Source: Oceanobacillus sp. Castelsardo
Lineage (GTDB): Bacteria; Bacillota; Bacilli; Bacillales; Amphibacillaceae
Direction of reading: 5' to 3'
DNA length: 64,000 nt
Assembly (NCBI RefSeq): GCF_001659985.1
Contig: NZ_LYCS01000002.1
Span: 1-64,000, forward strand
Shown: piece after piece, positions 50,956-62,871 of the stretch
Position numbering within the stretch: the stretch's first letter is position 1
Layout of the letters: the number at the start of each line of letters is the position of its first letter
Notes under the pieces: model-generated
Told to the model about the DNA's origin: nothing
Databases searched by the model: none
Seen by the model: only the letters and a program-made list of their open reading frames with translations
Translations under genes and position numbers: made by a program

Positions 50956-52506
50956 TTATGCATTTTTCTTATGAAAATAATTTATTCCAAAACTTATTAC
51001 AAGCAACAATATAATGGATAGAACGAAAGATAACAGGACCTGATTTGTAAAGCCTACTATCAAATAACCTACCATAGCTACTCCAGCAGCAATCAACGCA
51101 TATGGTAACTGTGTTAATACATGATCAATATGGTTCGCACCAGCACCTGTTGATGAAAGAATTGTCGTATCTGAAATTGGCGTACAATGATCTCCAAATA
51201 CAGCACCCGCTAAAACAGCAGCTAATGATGGTAGTAGTACACTCATATCTGTTACTATTGCAACTTCTGCTGCAATTGGTAACATAATACCAAAGGTTCC
51301 CCATGATGACCCGGTTGCTAACGCCATAAAACCTGCAATAATAAAGAATAAAAATGGTAATAATGCGTGGTTTACTTGTAAATTATCAAATATATGCGCT
51401 AGATATTCACCTGTTTTAAGAGTACCAATGATGGAACCAATCATCCAAGCAAATATTAAAATATATATCGCTGGAAGCATCGTTTTAATTCCCTCTGTTA
51501 ACAATTTACCTAAACTTGCTTTAGGTGCATTTTGATTTAGATGGAATAAAAGTGATGTTAAAACAGCGGCTAAACCACCAACAAATAAGGATAAATTTAC
51601 GTCAGTGTTAGCAAAAATAGAAAAGATATTAACATTACCTTCACTATTATTGATTCCTGTTAAAAACATAGATATGACTGTAACAAATATAAGTACTAAA
51701 ATAGGAAAGATTAGATGACGAACCTTCCCTTCAGGATGTGGTTCAAATACACCACTTAAATCTCCAGCAACGTTGCCCTTTTTTGGACCAATCAATTCAC
51801 CTGTTCGAATGGCACGTTCCTCATGTATTCGCATTGGACCAATATCCATTTTAAGGAAAGCTACTAGGAAAACTAATAAAGTCGCTACAATTGCATAATA
51901 GTTAAGAGGAATCATTTGGATAAAAGCTTGTAATGGTTGAATATCCGTTAAGCCATTTGTAGCAAATATCCCCCCTAATATTCCAATTATATATGCTCCC
52001 CAGCTAGATATTGGTGATATTACTGTAACTGGAGCAGAAGTAGAGTCGACAATGTAAGCTAACTTTACCCGGGAAATCTTATATTGATCTGTAATCGGTC
52101 TCGCTATTTGTCCAACTGCTAATGCATTGAAATAATCATCAATAAATATAATAATACCTAATAGAGCAGAAACTAGAGTAGCTCCTTTACGAGTTTTCAC
52201 ACGTGATAGCATCCACTCCCCAAATGCTCGACTACCGCCAGAAGCTTGTAAAAAGGCAATCATCATTCCTAGTAGTAATAAAAACCCTAATAACAATAAA
52301 TTACCGACATTTAAAGCACCATCTGATATAAAAATCTCATAGAACGATTTCCATATTTCTTGAATCGATCCCAAAATGTTAAAATCATGTATAAATAATG
52401 CTCCTATAATAATACCAATACCTAATGATAGAATGACTTTTCTAGTTAACAGCACTAGAATTAACATTACTATTGCAGGAATAAGCGAATAAAATGTCCC
52501 TTCCAT
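50956..52506 (-). CDS. NhaC-superfamily transporter under lysine riboswitch (LysW-like lysine transporter)
   Basis: 516 residues, about eleven to twelve membrane segments, NhaC/antiporter superfamily. Family landmarks: FIDDYFNALAVGQIARPITDQ near residue 122 and DSTSAPVTVISPISSWGAYI near 155, repeated in pattern near GSSWGTFGIMLPIAAE and DHCTPISDTTILSS at about 400-445. General annotation would be Na+/H+ antiporter. The lysine riboswitch upstream argues instead for lysine transport, as proposed for LysW by comparative genomics of L-boxes. Start ATG with GGAGG upstream; single gene. Confidence 0.88.
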   Translation of the reverse strand: MEGTFYSLIPAIVMLILVLLTRKVILSLGIGIIIGALFIHDFNILGSIQEIWKSFYEIFISDGALNVGNLLLLGFLLLLGMMIAFLQASGGSRAFGEWMLSRVKTRKGATLVSALLGIIIFIDDYFNALAVGQIARPITDQYKISRVKLAYIVDSTSAPVTVISPISSWGAYIIGILGGIFATNGLTDIQPLQAFIQMIPLNYYAIVATLLVFLVAFLKMDIGPMRIHEERAIRTGELIGPKKGNVAGDLSGVFEPHPEGKVRHLIFPILVLIFVTVISMFLTGINNSEGNVNIFSIFANTDVNLSLFVGGLAAVLTSLLFHLNQNAPKASLGKLLTEGIKTMLPAIYILIFAWMIGSIIGTLKTGEYLAHIFDNLQVNHALLPFLFFIIAGFMALATGSSWGTFGIMLPIAAEVAIVTDMSVLLPSLAAVLAGAVFGDHCTPISDTTILSSTGAGANHIDHVLTQLPYALIAAGVAMVGYLIVGFTNQVLLSFVLSIILLLVISFGINYFHKKNA

Positions 52507-52637
52507 TTTGTTACCTCCAAGTTATAATCTTTTGTTGCTGTGTGTAATGATCGGTGTACTTCTGATAGTTTTCTTTAGGGATACGTAGATTTGTTTATAT
52601 TAATAAATAGTTAAAAAATTGAAACAAATCCATATAA

Positions 52638-52674
52638 AAAGAACAAAGATAGAAAATAACCATCTTTGTTCTTT
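52638..52674 (-). terminator. lysine riboswitch terminator
   Basis: On the minus strand AAAGAACAAAGAT pairs with ATCTTTGTTCTTT across an 11-base loop and continues TTTAT. It lies downstream of the aptamer and 130 bases before the gene. Confidence 0.88.
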
Positions 52675-52692
52675 ACAAAATACGTTATCCTC

Positions 52693-52880
52693 CATTTCGA
52701 TCAGTAGTTCTCCACGCAACATAAATGCATGACAGTATACCTCTTATTCAAAGATATACCAGCTATAATAAGTTTGACTCTTATTACACTTCGGCAAACA
52801 ATCCTTTCATCAACAATCATCGTTGTCATTCTCCTGTTGATTACTTATCTTGTCCGCACCTCTACCTCACCGATCTGAGG
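52693..52880 (-). promoter_or_regulatory. lysine riboswitch (L-box)
   Basis: On the minus strand: GGTGAGGTAGAGGTGCGG, GCCGAAG, CTGGTAT, ACTGTCATGCATTTATGTTG and closing GTGGAGAACTACTGATC, the conserved L-box blocks in the right order. The ligand lysine is by family knowledge. The aptamer fills most of the 407-base gap between yunB and the transporter gene. Confidence 0.94.
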
Positions 52881-52902
52881 TCTATTTAATTTTCTAATGT
52901 CT

Positions 52903-52931
52903 AATATACTAGATTATTCGCTTTCTTGCAA
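52903..52931 (-). promoter_or_regulatory. promoter of the lysine-riboswitch transcript
   Basis: On the minus strand: TTGCAA (52931-52926), 17-base spacer, TATATT (52908-52903). The -35 lies inside the 3' end of yunB, so the transporter has its own promoter although yunB reads the same way. Confidence 0.65.
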
Positions 52932-53723
52932 GTTACTATTATTTCTTTGCTCTCCAATATCGTCCTTTGGAATCGCTATAGATGGCCCATTACCTACTCC
53001 ACCATAGAAATCTGGAACTTCCCCCATTATTGCTCCACCATCAATATATATTTCAGTTTGAACAGTTTTGCGTTCTGTAATATACGGAATAATGATTTGT
53101 ACATCTGCTTCTACATTTATATATAACGAAACCCAAGAACCATTAATTCCAAGTGGTTCCGTCTCCCTAACGATATTGGTACGAACTGCACCTACTAATT
53201 CAAGATTAATAGGTATCTTTGGTCCTAAATTTGCGAGTAGCGCATTTCCAGTAATTTCTCCAAGTGGAATTTCAATTAAGGTCGGATCTTGTACAGCACG
53301 ATCTTCCGCTCCATCACTATATTCATAAGGTTCATGTAAAGAATAGTCATAAGAAATAGGGTCCCCCCGATTCATATGAAGGAAAAACTCTTCCACACGA
53401 TCTGTTGCTACTCTATTAATCTCACTTATTACCGATTGGTTCCAATTATATACGGTAAGATTACCATTTTCATCAGAACTAATGGTTGCTATATCTGTAA
53501 AATCATAGTTTTCCGCAAACCGCACTGCCATATTAATCGCCCTTGTGGCAAATTCTTGCGTTTTAGCTTCGGATATCTCTTTTATTGCCGGTGTTATTCC
53601 TTGACTCACAATTCCAATACTTAAAATAATACATAAAACAAAAACAACCATAGTTAGTAAAAAGATGTTTTTCCTTGGAGGTGGAGCGAATTTTCTTCTC
53701 CCGAATCTTCTACGTGGCTTCAT
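52914..53723 (-). CDS. yunB: sporulation protein YunB
   Basis: 269 residues. Very basic N-terminus (KPRRRFGRRKFAPPPRK), one membrane helix at about 20-40, then an external domain with TRAINMAVRFAENYDFTDI and LANLGPKIPINLELVGAV, the YunB signature. In B. subtilis it is a sigma-E-dependent sporulation gene. The ribosome binding site AGGGGGGA lies in the 3' arm of a perfect hairpin 6 bases before the ATG. Tail is Glu/Asn-rich. Order yunB-C-D-E is as in B. subtilis. Confidence 0.92.
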   Translation of the reverse strand: MKPRRRFGRRKFAPPPRKNIFLLTMVVFVLCIILSIGIVSQGITPAIKEISEAKTQEFATRAINMAVRFAENYDFTDIATISSDENGNLTVYNWNQSVISEINRVATDRVEEFFLHMNRGDPISYDYSLHEPYEYSDGAEDRAVQDPTLIEIPLGEITGNALLANLGPKIPINLELVGAVRTNIVRETEPLGINGSWVSLYINVEADVQIIIPYITERKTVQTEIYIDGGAIMGEVPDFYGGVGNGPSIAIPKDDIGEQRNNSNLQESE

Positions 53724-53728
53724 TAAAA

Positions 53729-53767
53729 ATCCCCCCTAAAACAATCTATGCTTGTTTTAGGGGGGAT
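53729..53767 (-). promoter_or_regulatory. hairpin that contains the yunB ribosome binding site
   Basis: 16-bp perfect stem (53767-53752 with 53744-53729 on the minus strand) with a 7-base loop, followed by TTTTTA and the yunB ATG. It can terminate transcripts coming from yunC, and in any readthrough RNA it hides AGGGGGGA. Confidence 0.85.
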
Positions 53768-53826
53768 AGAATTTAATTCTATTCCATTAGGATAGAAATA
53801 TATTCGCATCCTCTTATCATCATTAA

Positions 53827-54138
53827 TTATGAAATTCTTAGTAGTGCTTCTTTACCTGTCATCCCAATTTCCCAACCAAAGTTTTCACGTGAAGCTTCCG
53901 TTATTTTAGCTAGTGGAGCATGTAATAATTGGTCAATGGTTCGTACACCCTCCGCACGACCTGCAATTACATTTCTTTGTTTTAATTTTGGATTTTCATC
54001 AAAAAAATCCACATCTAAAGCCGCACACATGATATAGCCAATATCATTGGAAATTACTAATAAAGTTGTTTTAGGGAGTTCTACTGTTGTTGCAGTAAAA
54101 TGCTTTCCTTCCACTTCTAAAGGTTTTACTGTAACCAT
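53827..54138 (-). CDS. yunC: conserved protein YunC (DUF1805)
   Basis: 103 residues, a small alpha/beta domain. KTTLLVISNDIGYIMCAALDVDFF and RNVIAGRAEGVRTIDQLLHAPL are the DUF1805 blocks. Structure known, function not. GGAGG lies upstream of the ATG (AAGGAGGCTTATAATTCTT). Monocistronic, ended by the hairpin before yunB. Confidence 0.92.
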   Translation of the reverse strand: MVTVKPLEVEGKHFTATTVELPKTTLLVISNDIGYIMCAALDVDFFDENPKLKQRNVIAGRAEGVRTIDQLLHAPLAKITEASRENFGWEIGMTGKEALLRIS

Positions 54139-54237
54139 AAGAATTATAAGCCTCCTTCGTAATATACATTATATCTTTATGCACAATGTAGGTGGAATGT
54201 CACTAAAAAAGTATAAACACAACCAAATCAGAAGCAA

Positions 54238-55635
54238 TTATGAGTATTGTTTTTCTAATGTTGTTACTAATAGATCTCGTAAGAATTCTGGAAGAAAATA
54301 ATGCTTCGTATCTGATCTGGCTATTTCAGGTAATAAACGACCAAATGTAAATGCATCGGCTGTTCCCAATTTATATGTTTGGTTTGTATCTAATTCACTA
54401 CCGTCAGGGAACAATACTGTTTTTACATATTCTTCCCCATTCGCATGAAAGTTTGAAACAACTTCGATACCCGAAAACACCATTTTCCCTAGTACTTTTC
54501 CTCGAAAGCCAAATCCTTTTAACTGAAATTCAGTAAACTCCTTCGTTAAAGAAACACGTATCACTTCCAGTATTTCACTACCTGTCAATTCAACAGTAAC
54601 AGGATTAATCGGATGAGGACAAATACGGTGAATATCTTTATAAGCTATTTTTCCAGCAGGAAGAGATTCTAATAATAAACCGGAATTTAACATACCAATA
54701 TCTGCCTTCGTAAATTCTCGTAATGTGTTTGTTAATTCCCGCATAACTTTAGTATTTTGAAACCACTCCACCTTTATTGGATAATTTGTATGTATAATGG
54801 GGTAATTCAAACGTTGTTCCGCATCTTCTTGTAATGATATAATTTTATGCAATGATTGCATGTCTTTTTCATACTCGGTAATATCCGTTGCGTAAGCTTC
54901 CTTATTTATGAGCTTTTTAAGATCATGATCCCAAGTTAATATAACTTCCCCGACAAAAGAACAATGCTTCCCAGCTGCAGTGATTATTGTGTTATTTATT
55001 TTTTCACCGGTTCGTAATAAATGATGTGTATGACCACCAATTATGACATCAATATCTTTATACCTTCTCGCTATTTCTTGATCTTCACTTAGACCAAGAT
55101 GTGACAACAAAACAATAATATCTGTATCTTGTCTTAATTCATGAACATATCTATCCAGTTCATCATATACGGACGAAATATGCCAACCTAACAAATGATA
55201 ATAATCATTAAATGGTGCCGTTAAGCCAAGTATTCCAATTCTTACTCCACTTGCCGATGTATATTTAATATGACGATTTAGCCAAAATGGTGCTTGATTA
55301 TCCAAACTATGAAGGTTTGTACATACAACATCGAATTCGGCATCATCATATAAACGATAAAGATCATCATGGGCTAACGTAATTCCTTCATTATTACCAA
55401 ATGTTACAATATCATATCCTAAATCATTCATAAGCTGAACATTTGCTTTTCCCACTGTGGCCTCTGATATGGGATGAACCCTGTCCATATGATCACCAAT
55501 ATCAACTAGCCAATAATCCTGATCTCGAGCTTTTCGCGCCGCTATAGAATCTTTCATAAAAGCCGTCACTCTTGGCCATTGTTCGAAATTACTATGTAAA
55601 TCATTTGTATAATAAAAGTATAACTTTTCTTCCAT
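54238..55635 (-). CDS. yunD: metallophosphatase/5'-nucleotidase-like protein YunD
   Basis: 465 residues, cytosolic (no signal peptide). N-terminal calcineurin-like domain with YYTNDLHSN near residue 8 (Asp and His), DIGDHMD near 46, GNNEG near 82, and GGHTHH near 200 for the dimetal site; C-terminal 5'-nucleotidase domain from about 280 (TKADIGMLNSG, GTADAFTFGRL). Substrate unknown. Two adjacent ATGs; 55635 has better spacing to AAGGAG than 55638. Starts 9-12 bases after yunE, so likely cotranscribed. Confidence 0.9.
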   Translation of the reverse strand: MEEKLYFYYTNDLHSNFEQWPRVTAFMKDSIAARKARDQDYWLVDIGDHMDRVHPISEATVGKANVQLMNDLGYDIVTFGNNEGITLAHDDLYRLYDDAEFDVVCTNLHSLDNQAPFWLNRHIKYTSASGVRIGILGLTAPFNDYYHLLGWHISSVYDELDRYVHELRQDTDIIVLLSHLGLSEDQEIARRYKDIDVIIGGHTHHLLRTGEKINNTIITAAGKHCSFVGEVILTWDHDLKKLINKEAYATDITEYEKDMQSLHKIISLQEDAEQRLNYPIIHTNYPIKVEWFQNTKVMRELTNTLREFTKADIGMLNSGLLLESLPAGKIAYKDIHRICPHPINPVTVELTGSEILEVIRVSLTKEFTEFQLKGFGFRGKVLGKMVFSGIEVVSNFHANGEEYVKTVLFPDGSELDTNQTYKLGTADAFTFGRLLPEIARSDTKHYFLPEFLRDLLVTTLEKQYS

Positions 55636-55646
55636 CATTAAACTCC

Positions 55647-56465
55647 TTACGAAAGTCCTTCAATAATCATTCGTAATCCAACGATAATAAGTAAAATACG
55701 TAAAATCCATTCTAGTGTCTTTCCCGGAAGCATTTGATTTACTTTTGCTCCAAACCTGCCACCAATCCATGCCCCAGGTATAAACAATAGTGCATATTCC
55801 CATAAAATATGACCTTGTATAATATGTGTTATGGATCCCGAGATACTTACAAAAAGAATCATAAACATCGAAGTTGCCGTAGCGATATGTGTTGGAATTC
55901 CAAACAATAACATCATGGCAGGAACCATAATAGATCCACCACCAATACCAAACAAGCCCGATAACACTCCTACTACTAATGAAAGAATAATAGCAGGAAC
56001 AACAGATACTTTATAATAATAACTACTTCCGGCTAACTCAACAGTTTTAACACCTTTTTGATTTGGATCAATTTGTCTTTTGAATACACGTTTATTAATA
56101 AACAATAGAGACGAAATAACTATCATCAATATACCAAAATACAATGTAAATACGTCTACATTAAAATAGGCATTTAATCTAGATCCAATAATACCGCCTG
56201 GAATACTACCAATTAAGAAAAGAATTGCTGTTTGATAATCTACTCTTTTTCCTTTTATGTATGTTAAAGAAGAGGATAAAGCGGTAAAAATCATCGTCAC
56301 TAATGATATCCCAACAATGGTTTGGGGTGTTGCCCAATCAAATGATGGGGAAATACTATTCATTAAAAATAAACTTGGAACAAGAATTATCCCTCCGCCC
56401 AACCCCGCAATGGAGCCAACAAACGCAGTAAGGATTCCGATTAACACGCAAATAATAAAAACCAA
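55647..56465 (-). CDS. yunE: TauE/SafE-family membrane transporter YunE
   Basis: 272 residues with eight hydrophobic helices. Two GGG motifs mark the family: SIAGLGGGIILVP near residue 22 and FGIGGGSIMVPAMM near 173, in the two internal repeats. TSUP proteins export sulfite or organosulfur anions; the substrate here is unknown. TTG start at 56465 with GAGGGGAAAA upstream. Leads a yunE-yunD pair. Confidence 0.9.
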   Translation of the reverse strand: MVFIICVLIGILTAFVGSIAGLGGGIILVPSLFLMNSISPSFDWATPQTIVGISLVTMIFTALSSSLTYIKGKRVDYQTAILFLIGSIPGGIIGSRLNAYFNVDVFTLYFGILMIVISSLLFINKRVFKRQIDPNQKGVKTVELAGSSYYYKVSVVPAIILSLVVGVLSGLFGIGGGSIMVPAMMLLFGIPTHIATATSMFMILFVSISGSITHIIQGHILWEYALLFIPGAWIGGRFGAKVNQMLPGKTLEWILRILLIIVGLRMIIEGLS

Positions 56466-56534
56466 CGTTTTCCCCTCAATCTAATTATTAAACTTCACTA
56501 TTTATATTAGCACTAATTGCATTTAATTCCCAAC

Positions 56535-56645
56535 TATCGAGAAGGTTTGGGGATAAAAACATTAAGAACTTACTATCAGGGCTATACTAACCCATAAACG
56601 AATTCTTGAAGTTGGGGGTCTTGCAGCTAGTTAATACGTGATAAA
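56535..56645 (+). repeat. structured leader repeat, copy D (degenerate short form)
   Basis: Keeps TATCAGGGC, AACCC pairing with GGGGGT, GGGGGTCTTGC and TAGTTAATACGTGATAAAA, the same order as copy C, but H1 and the TTAGTTGAAC linker have decayed (CATTAAGAAC). It lies about 60 bases before the flavin reductase gene and in its orientation. P1 TATCA/TGATA is intact. Confidence 0.65.
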
Positions 56646-56703
56646 ATAAATTATGACCCTTATCTAAAATAGTACGAATACAATATGAAAAGAGGTAGAC
56701 ATA

Positions 56704-57246
56704 ATGAAACTTGTTGGAGTATCGGGAGCTCTTGCTGGCGAAAAGACATCTCTAACTGTAAATGATGTTTTGGTTAATGCAAAACTCCTTGACTCAACTA
56801 TCCAGACAGAATTAATTGACTTAAGAGACTATGAAATTGATTTTTTTGACGGAGCCCCGTTGGCAGTATATAACGAAGATACTTGGAATGTAGTAAAAAA
56901 AATACTATCTGCTGATTTTCTCATATTTGGTACACCTATTTATCAAGCGTCCATTTCAGGAGCATTAAAAAACTTGTTAGACCACTTACCTGAATATGCA
57001 TTTAAAAATAAAGTAACAGGTATGGTAGCTACAGGGTGGTCGAACAAACATTTTCTCGTACTAGAATATCACTTAAGATCCATTCTATCTTATTTTAAAG
57101 GATTAGTTCCAACAGGAAATGTCTTTGTTCACAATGACTCCTTTAATGAAGATAGTGATAAAATTATAGATGATCGAGTTTCAGAAAGGCTTCAAAAACT
57201 TGCTGAGGAAATAATTTATTTGCAACGCGGGATCACGAATAGATAA
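56704..57246 (+). CDS. NAD(P)H-dependent FMN reductase family protein
   Basis: 180 residues, flavodoxin-like fold. FMN-phosphate loop VSGALAGEKTSLT near residue 6, and LIFGTPIYQASISGALKNLLDHLPE near 78, the family signature around the isoalloxazine site. Similar to SsuE/MsuE-type and azoreductase-like proteins; the reaction is probably reduction of FMN by NADPH. AGAGG precedes the ATG. Leader carries repeat copy D. Convergent with sufB. Confidence 0.88.
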   Translation: MKLVGVSGALAGEKTSLTVNDVLVNAKLLDSTIQTELIDLRDYEIDFFDGAPLAVYNEDTWNVVKKILSADFLIFGTPIYQASISGALKNLLDHLPEYAFKNKVTGMVATGWSNKHFLVLEYHLRSILSYFKGLVPTGNVFVHNDSFNEDSDKIIDDRVSERLQKLAEEIIYLQRGITNR

Positions 57247-57324
57247 ACACATCTTATTATAAAAAACTTAGTATTAATAGGTGTGACATTTAATTTAAAG
57301 AGCCTCTAAACTTAAACGGAAAAC

Positions 57325-57362
57325 AAAACCCTTGCCACAAACACTGTTGTGACAAGGGTTTT
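57325..57362 (-). terminator. suf operon terminator
   Basis: On the minus strand AAAACCCTTGTCACAA pairs with TTGTGGCAAGGGTTTT (one wobble), six-base loop, then T-rich sequence. Just after the sufB stop. Confidence 0.88.
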
Positions 57363-57369
57363 AATTGTT

Positions 57370-58767
57370 TTATCCAATAGAGCCTTCCATCTCGAATTTT
57401 ATCAATCTATTCATCTCTACTGCATATTCCATTGGAAGCTCTTTTGTAAATGGTTCAATGAAGCCCATGACAATCATTTCTGTCGCTTCTTCTTCTGTTA
57501 AACCTCTACTCATTAGGTAGAATAATTGTTCCTCAGAAACTTTGGAAACTTTTGCTTCGTGTTCTAATGAAATATTGTCGTTGTAAATTTCATTATATGG
57601 AATCGTATCAGATTTAGATTCGTTATCCAAGATTAAAGTATCACACTCAATATTGGCACGTGCTCCTTCTGCTTTACGTCCAAAATGAACTAAACCACGG
57701 TAAGTTACGTTTCCACCTTGCTTAGAGAATGATTTAGAAACAATTGTGGATGAAGTATTCGGTGCTAAATGATGCATTTTTGCACCCGAATCTTGTACTT
57801 GACCTTTACCTGCAATAGCAATAGAAATCGTATTGCCTCGTGCTCCTTCACCTTTTAAGTGAATAGCTGGATATTTCATGGTAAGTTTAGATCCAATGTT
57901 TCCATCAATCCATTCCATTGTACCATTCGCATCAACCGTCGCACGTTTTGTAACTAGGTTGTATACGTTGTTAGCCCAGTTTTGGATTGTTGTATAACGG
58001 CAATACCCATCCTTCTTAACGATGATTTCTACAACAGCACTGTGAAGGGAATTCGTTGTATAAACTGGTGCTGTACAACCTTCTACATAATGAACGGATG
58101 CACCTTCATCCACGATAATTAACGTTCTTTCAAATTGCCCCATATTTTCTGAATTAATACGGAAATATGCTTGTAGAGGTGTCGTTGCCTTAACCCCTTT
58201 AGGAACATAAATAAATGATCCTCCAGACCATACAGCTGAATTTAATGCGGAAAACTTGTTATCAGAGTAAGGTATTACTGTACCAAAATATTCTTTAAAA
58301 ATTTCCTCATGTTCTTTTAAAGCTGTATCCGTGTCTAAAAAGATAATACCTAACTCTTGTAAGTCCTCTTTCAAGCTATGGTAAACAACTTCAGATTCAT
58401 ACTGTGCAGATACACCAGCTAAATACTTTTGTTCTGCTTCAGGAATACCTAGCTTGTCAAAAGTTTGCTTAATTTCATCAGGTACTTCATCCCAAGTTCT
58501 ACCTTGTTTTTCAGATGGTTTTACATAATATACAATCTCATCAAAATCTAACCCAGTAAGGTCTCCGCCCCATTGTGGCATTGGACGTTTATAGAAATGT
58601 TCCAAAGCTTTTAGACGATAGTCTAGCATCCACTGAGGTTCTTCTTTCATTTTTGAGATTTCTTCTACTACTTTACGTGTTAAACCTTTTTCTGTACGGA
58701 ACACAGAAACGTCTTTGTCCCTGAATCCATACTGATACTCTTCTATTTCAGGTGCTTTCTTAGACAA
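57370..58767 (-). CDS. sufB: Fe-S cluster assembly scaffold SufB
   Basis: 465 residues. Core of the SufBC2D scaffold on which new clusters are built. The beta-helix core has [14 protein letters not shown] near residue 235 with the conserved cysteine, [16 protein letters not shown] near 330 and [21 protein letters not shown] near 360. AAAGGAGGTTTTTTA precedes the ATG. Last gene of sufCDSUB, the standard Bacillus order; 70 bases separate it from sufU. Confidence 0.98.
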   Translation of the reverse strand: MSKKAPEIEEYQYGFRDKDVSVFRTEKGLTRKVVEEISKMKEEPQWMLDYRLKALEHFYKRPMPQWGGDLTGLDFDEIVYYVKPSEKQGRTWDEVPDEIKQTFDKLGIPEAEQKYLAGVSAQYESEVVYHSLKEDLQELGIIFLDTDTALKEHEEIFKEYFGTVIPYSDNKFSALNSAVWSGGSFIYVPKGVKATTPLQAYFRINSENMGQFERTLIIVDEGASVHYVEGCTAPVYTTNSLHSAVVEIIVKKDGYCRYTTIQNWANNVYNLVTKRATVDANGTMEWIDGNIGSKLTMKYPAIHLKGEGARGNTISIAIAGKGQVQDSGAKMHHLAPNTSSTIVSKSFSKQGGNVTYRGLVHFGRKAEGARANIECDTLILDNESKSDTIPYNEIYNDNISLEHEAKVSKVSEEQLFYLMSRGLTEEEATEMIVMGFIEPFTKELPMEYAVEMNRLIKFEMEGSIG

Positions 58768-58836
58768 TTAAAAAACCTCCTTTAGGTATTAGCTGTAGAT
58801 TAATCTTAGTAGCTTATCTAGCATGTTCCTACAGTC

Positions 58837-61791
<2,955 letters not shown>

Positions 61792-61808
61792 TTTAGTCCT
61801 CCTAACGT

Positions 61809-62594
61809 TTACGCATTTTGTTCTACAGTTTCGTCTTCGATTCCTAATTCATCTTTGACCCAGTCATAGCCTTCCGCTTCTAAACGTTTAGCAAGTTCCG
61901 GACCACCTGATTTAACAACTCGTCCTTGCATCATAACATGTACATAGTCAGGGGTAATGTAGTTAAGTAAACGTTGGTAGTGAGTGATGATTAAGCAACC
62001 GAGGTTTTCTCCACGCATTTTGTTAATTCCTTTAGAAACAACCTTCAATGCATCAATATCTAGTCCAGAGTCAATTTCATCAAGAATTGCGATTTCAGGT
62101 TTTAATTGCATCAATTGAAGGATTTCATTACGTTTTTTCTCTCCACCAGAGAATCCTTCGTTTAAGTATCTAGTAGCCATGTTTTGATCAATTTCTAAGA
62201 AGTTTAAATCTTTATCCAACTCTTTAATGAACTTCATTAAAGGGACTTCATTTCCTTCTTCACGACGAGCATTAATTGCAGAACGTAAGAAATCAGAAGT
62301 AGTAACCCCAGTTATTTCACTTGGATACTGCATAGCTAAGAAAAGACCTGCACGTGCACGTTCATCTACTTCCATTTCTAATACATCTTCTCCATCAAGA
62401 GTGATACTACCTTCCGTAACTTCATACTTTGGATGCCCCATGATTGCAGATGCAAGTGTTGATTTACCTGTACCATTCGGCCCCATGATTGCGTGAAATT
62501 CTCCACCTTTTATAGTAAGGTCTACACCTTTTAAAATCTCTTTTCCTTCAATTTCAACGTGTAGATTTTTGATTTCTAAAACTGATCCTGCCAT
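61809..62594 (-). CDS. sufC: Fe-S assembly ATPase SufC
   Basis: 261 residues, ABC-type ATPase that drives SufBD conformational change. Walker A GPNGTGKST near residue 38, signature FSGGEKKRNEI near 148, Walker B EIAILDEIDSGLD near 170, H-loop ITHYQRLL near 205. First gene of the suf operon; TTTGGAGG precedes the ATG. Candidate promoter and tandem-repeat operator at 62645-62700. Confidence 0.98.
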   Translation of the reverse strand: MAGSVLEIKNLHVEIEGKEILKGVDLTIKGGEFHAIMGPNGTGKSTLASAIMGHPKYEVTEGSITLDGEDVLEMEVDERARAGLFLAMQYPSEITGVTTSDFLRSAINARREEGNEVPLMKFIKELDKDLNFLEIDQNMATRYLNEGFSGGEKKRNEILQLMQLKPEIAILDEIDSGLDIDALKVVSKGINKMRGENLGCLIITHYQRLLNYITPDYVHVMMQGRVVKSGGPELAKRLEAEGYDWVKDELGIEDETVEQNA

Positions 62595-62644
62595 AATTTA
62601 TACCTCCAAAGATTGATATTTTAACTATGTTGAAATGAATGTTA

Positions 62645-62666
62645 ATCCATTCTCAATCTATTCTCA
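62645..62666 (-). repeat. tandem 11-bp direct repeat at the sufC start point (candidate operator)
   Basis: On the minus strand TGAGAATAGAT is followed directly by TGAGAATGGAT (one mismatch). It covers about +1 to +21 relative to the predicted sufC promoter, a repressor-like position. Confidence 0.6.
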
Positions 62667-62671
62667 TTACA

Positions 62672-62700
62672 ATCTTAAAGCATTTCCAATTAATAATCAA
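62672..62700 (-). promoter_or_regulatory. candidate suf operon promoter
   Basis: On the minus strand: TTGATT (62700-62695), 17-base spacer, TAAGAT (62677-62672). Confidence 0.6.
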
Positions 62701-62831
62701 CTTATTAACTAGTAGACTCTAGAATATAGGTTTTATAAGGAAAAAGCAAAAATTACAACTCCAAATGTAGGATTGCTTCCATATTTTTCATAGCTATTTT
62801 TTTGGAAGTTTTGCTTTGTTTTTTTATACTA

Positions 62832-62867
62832 AAAAAATGCCGGCACATTAAAAGTACCAGCATTTTT
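62832..62867 (-). terminator. terminator of the 56-residue protein gene
   Basis: On the minus strand AAAAATGCTGGTAC pairs with GTGCCGGCATTTTT (two wobble pairs), then T-rich sequence. Confidence 0.8.
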
Positions 62868-62871
62868 CAAT

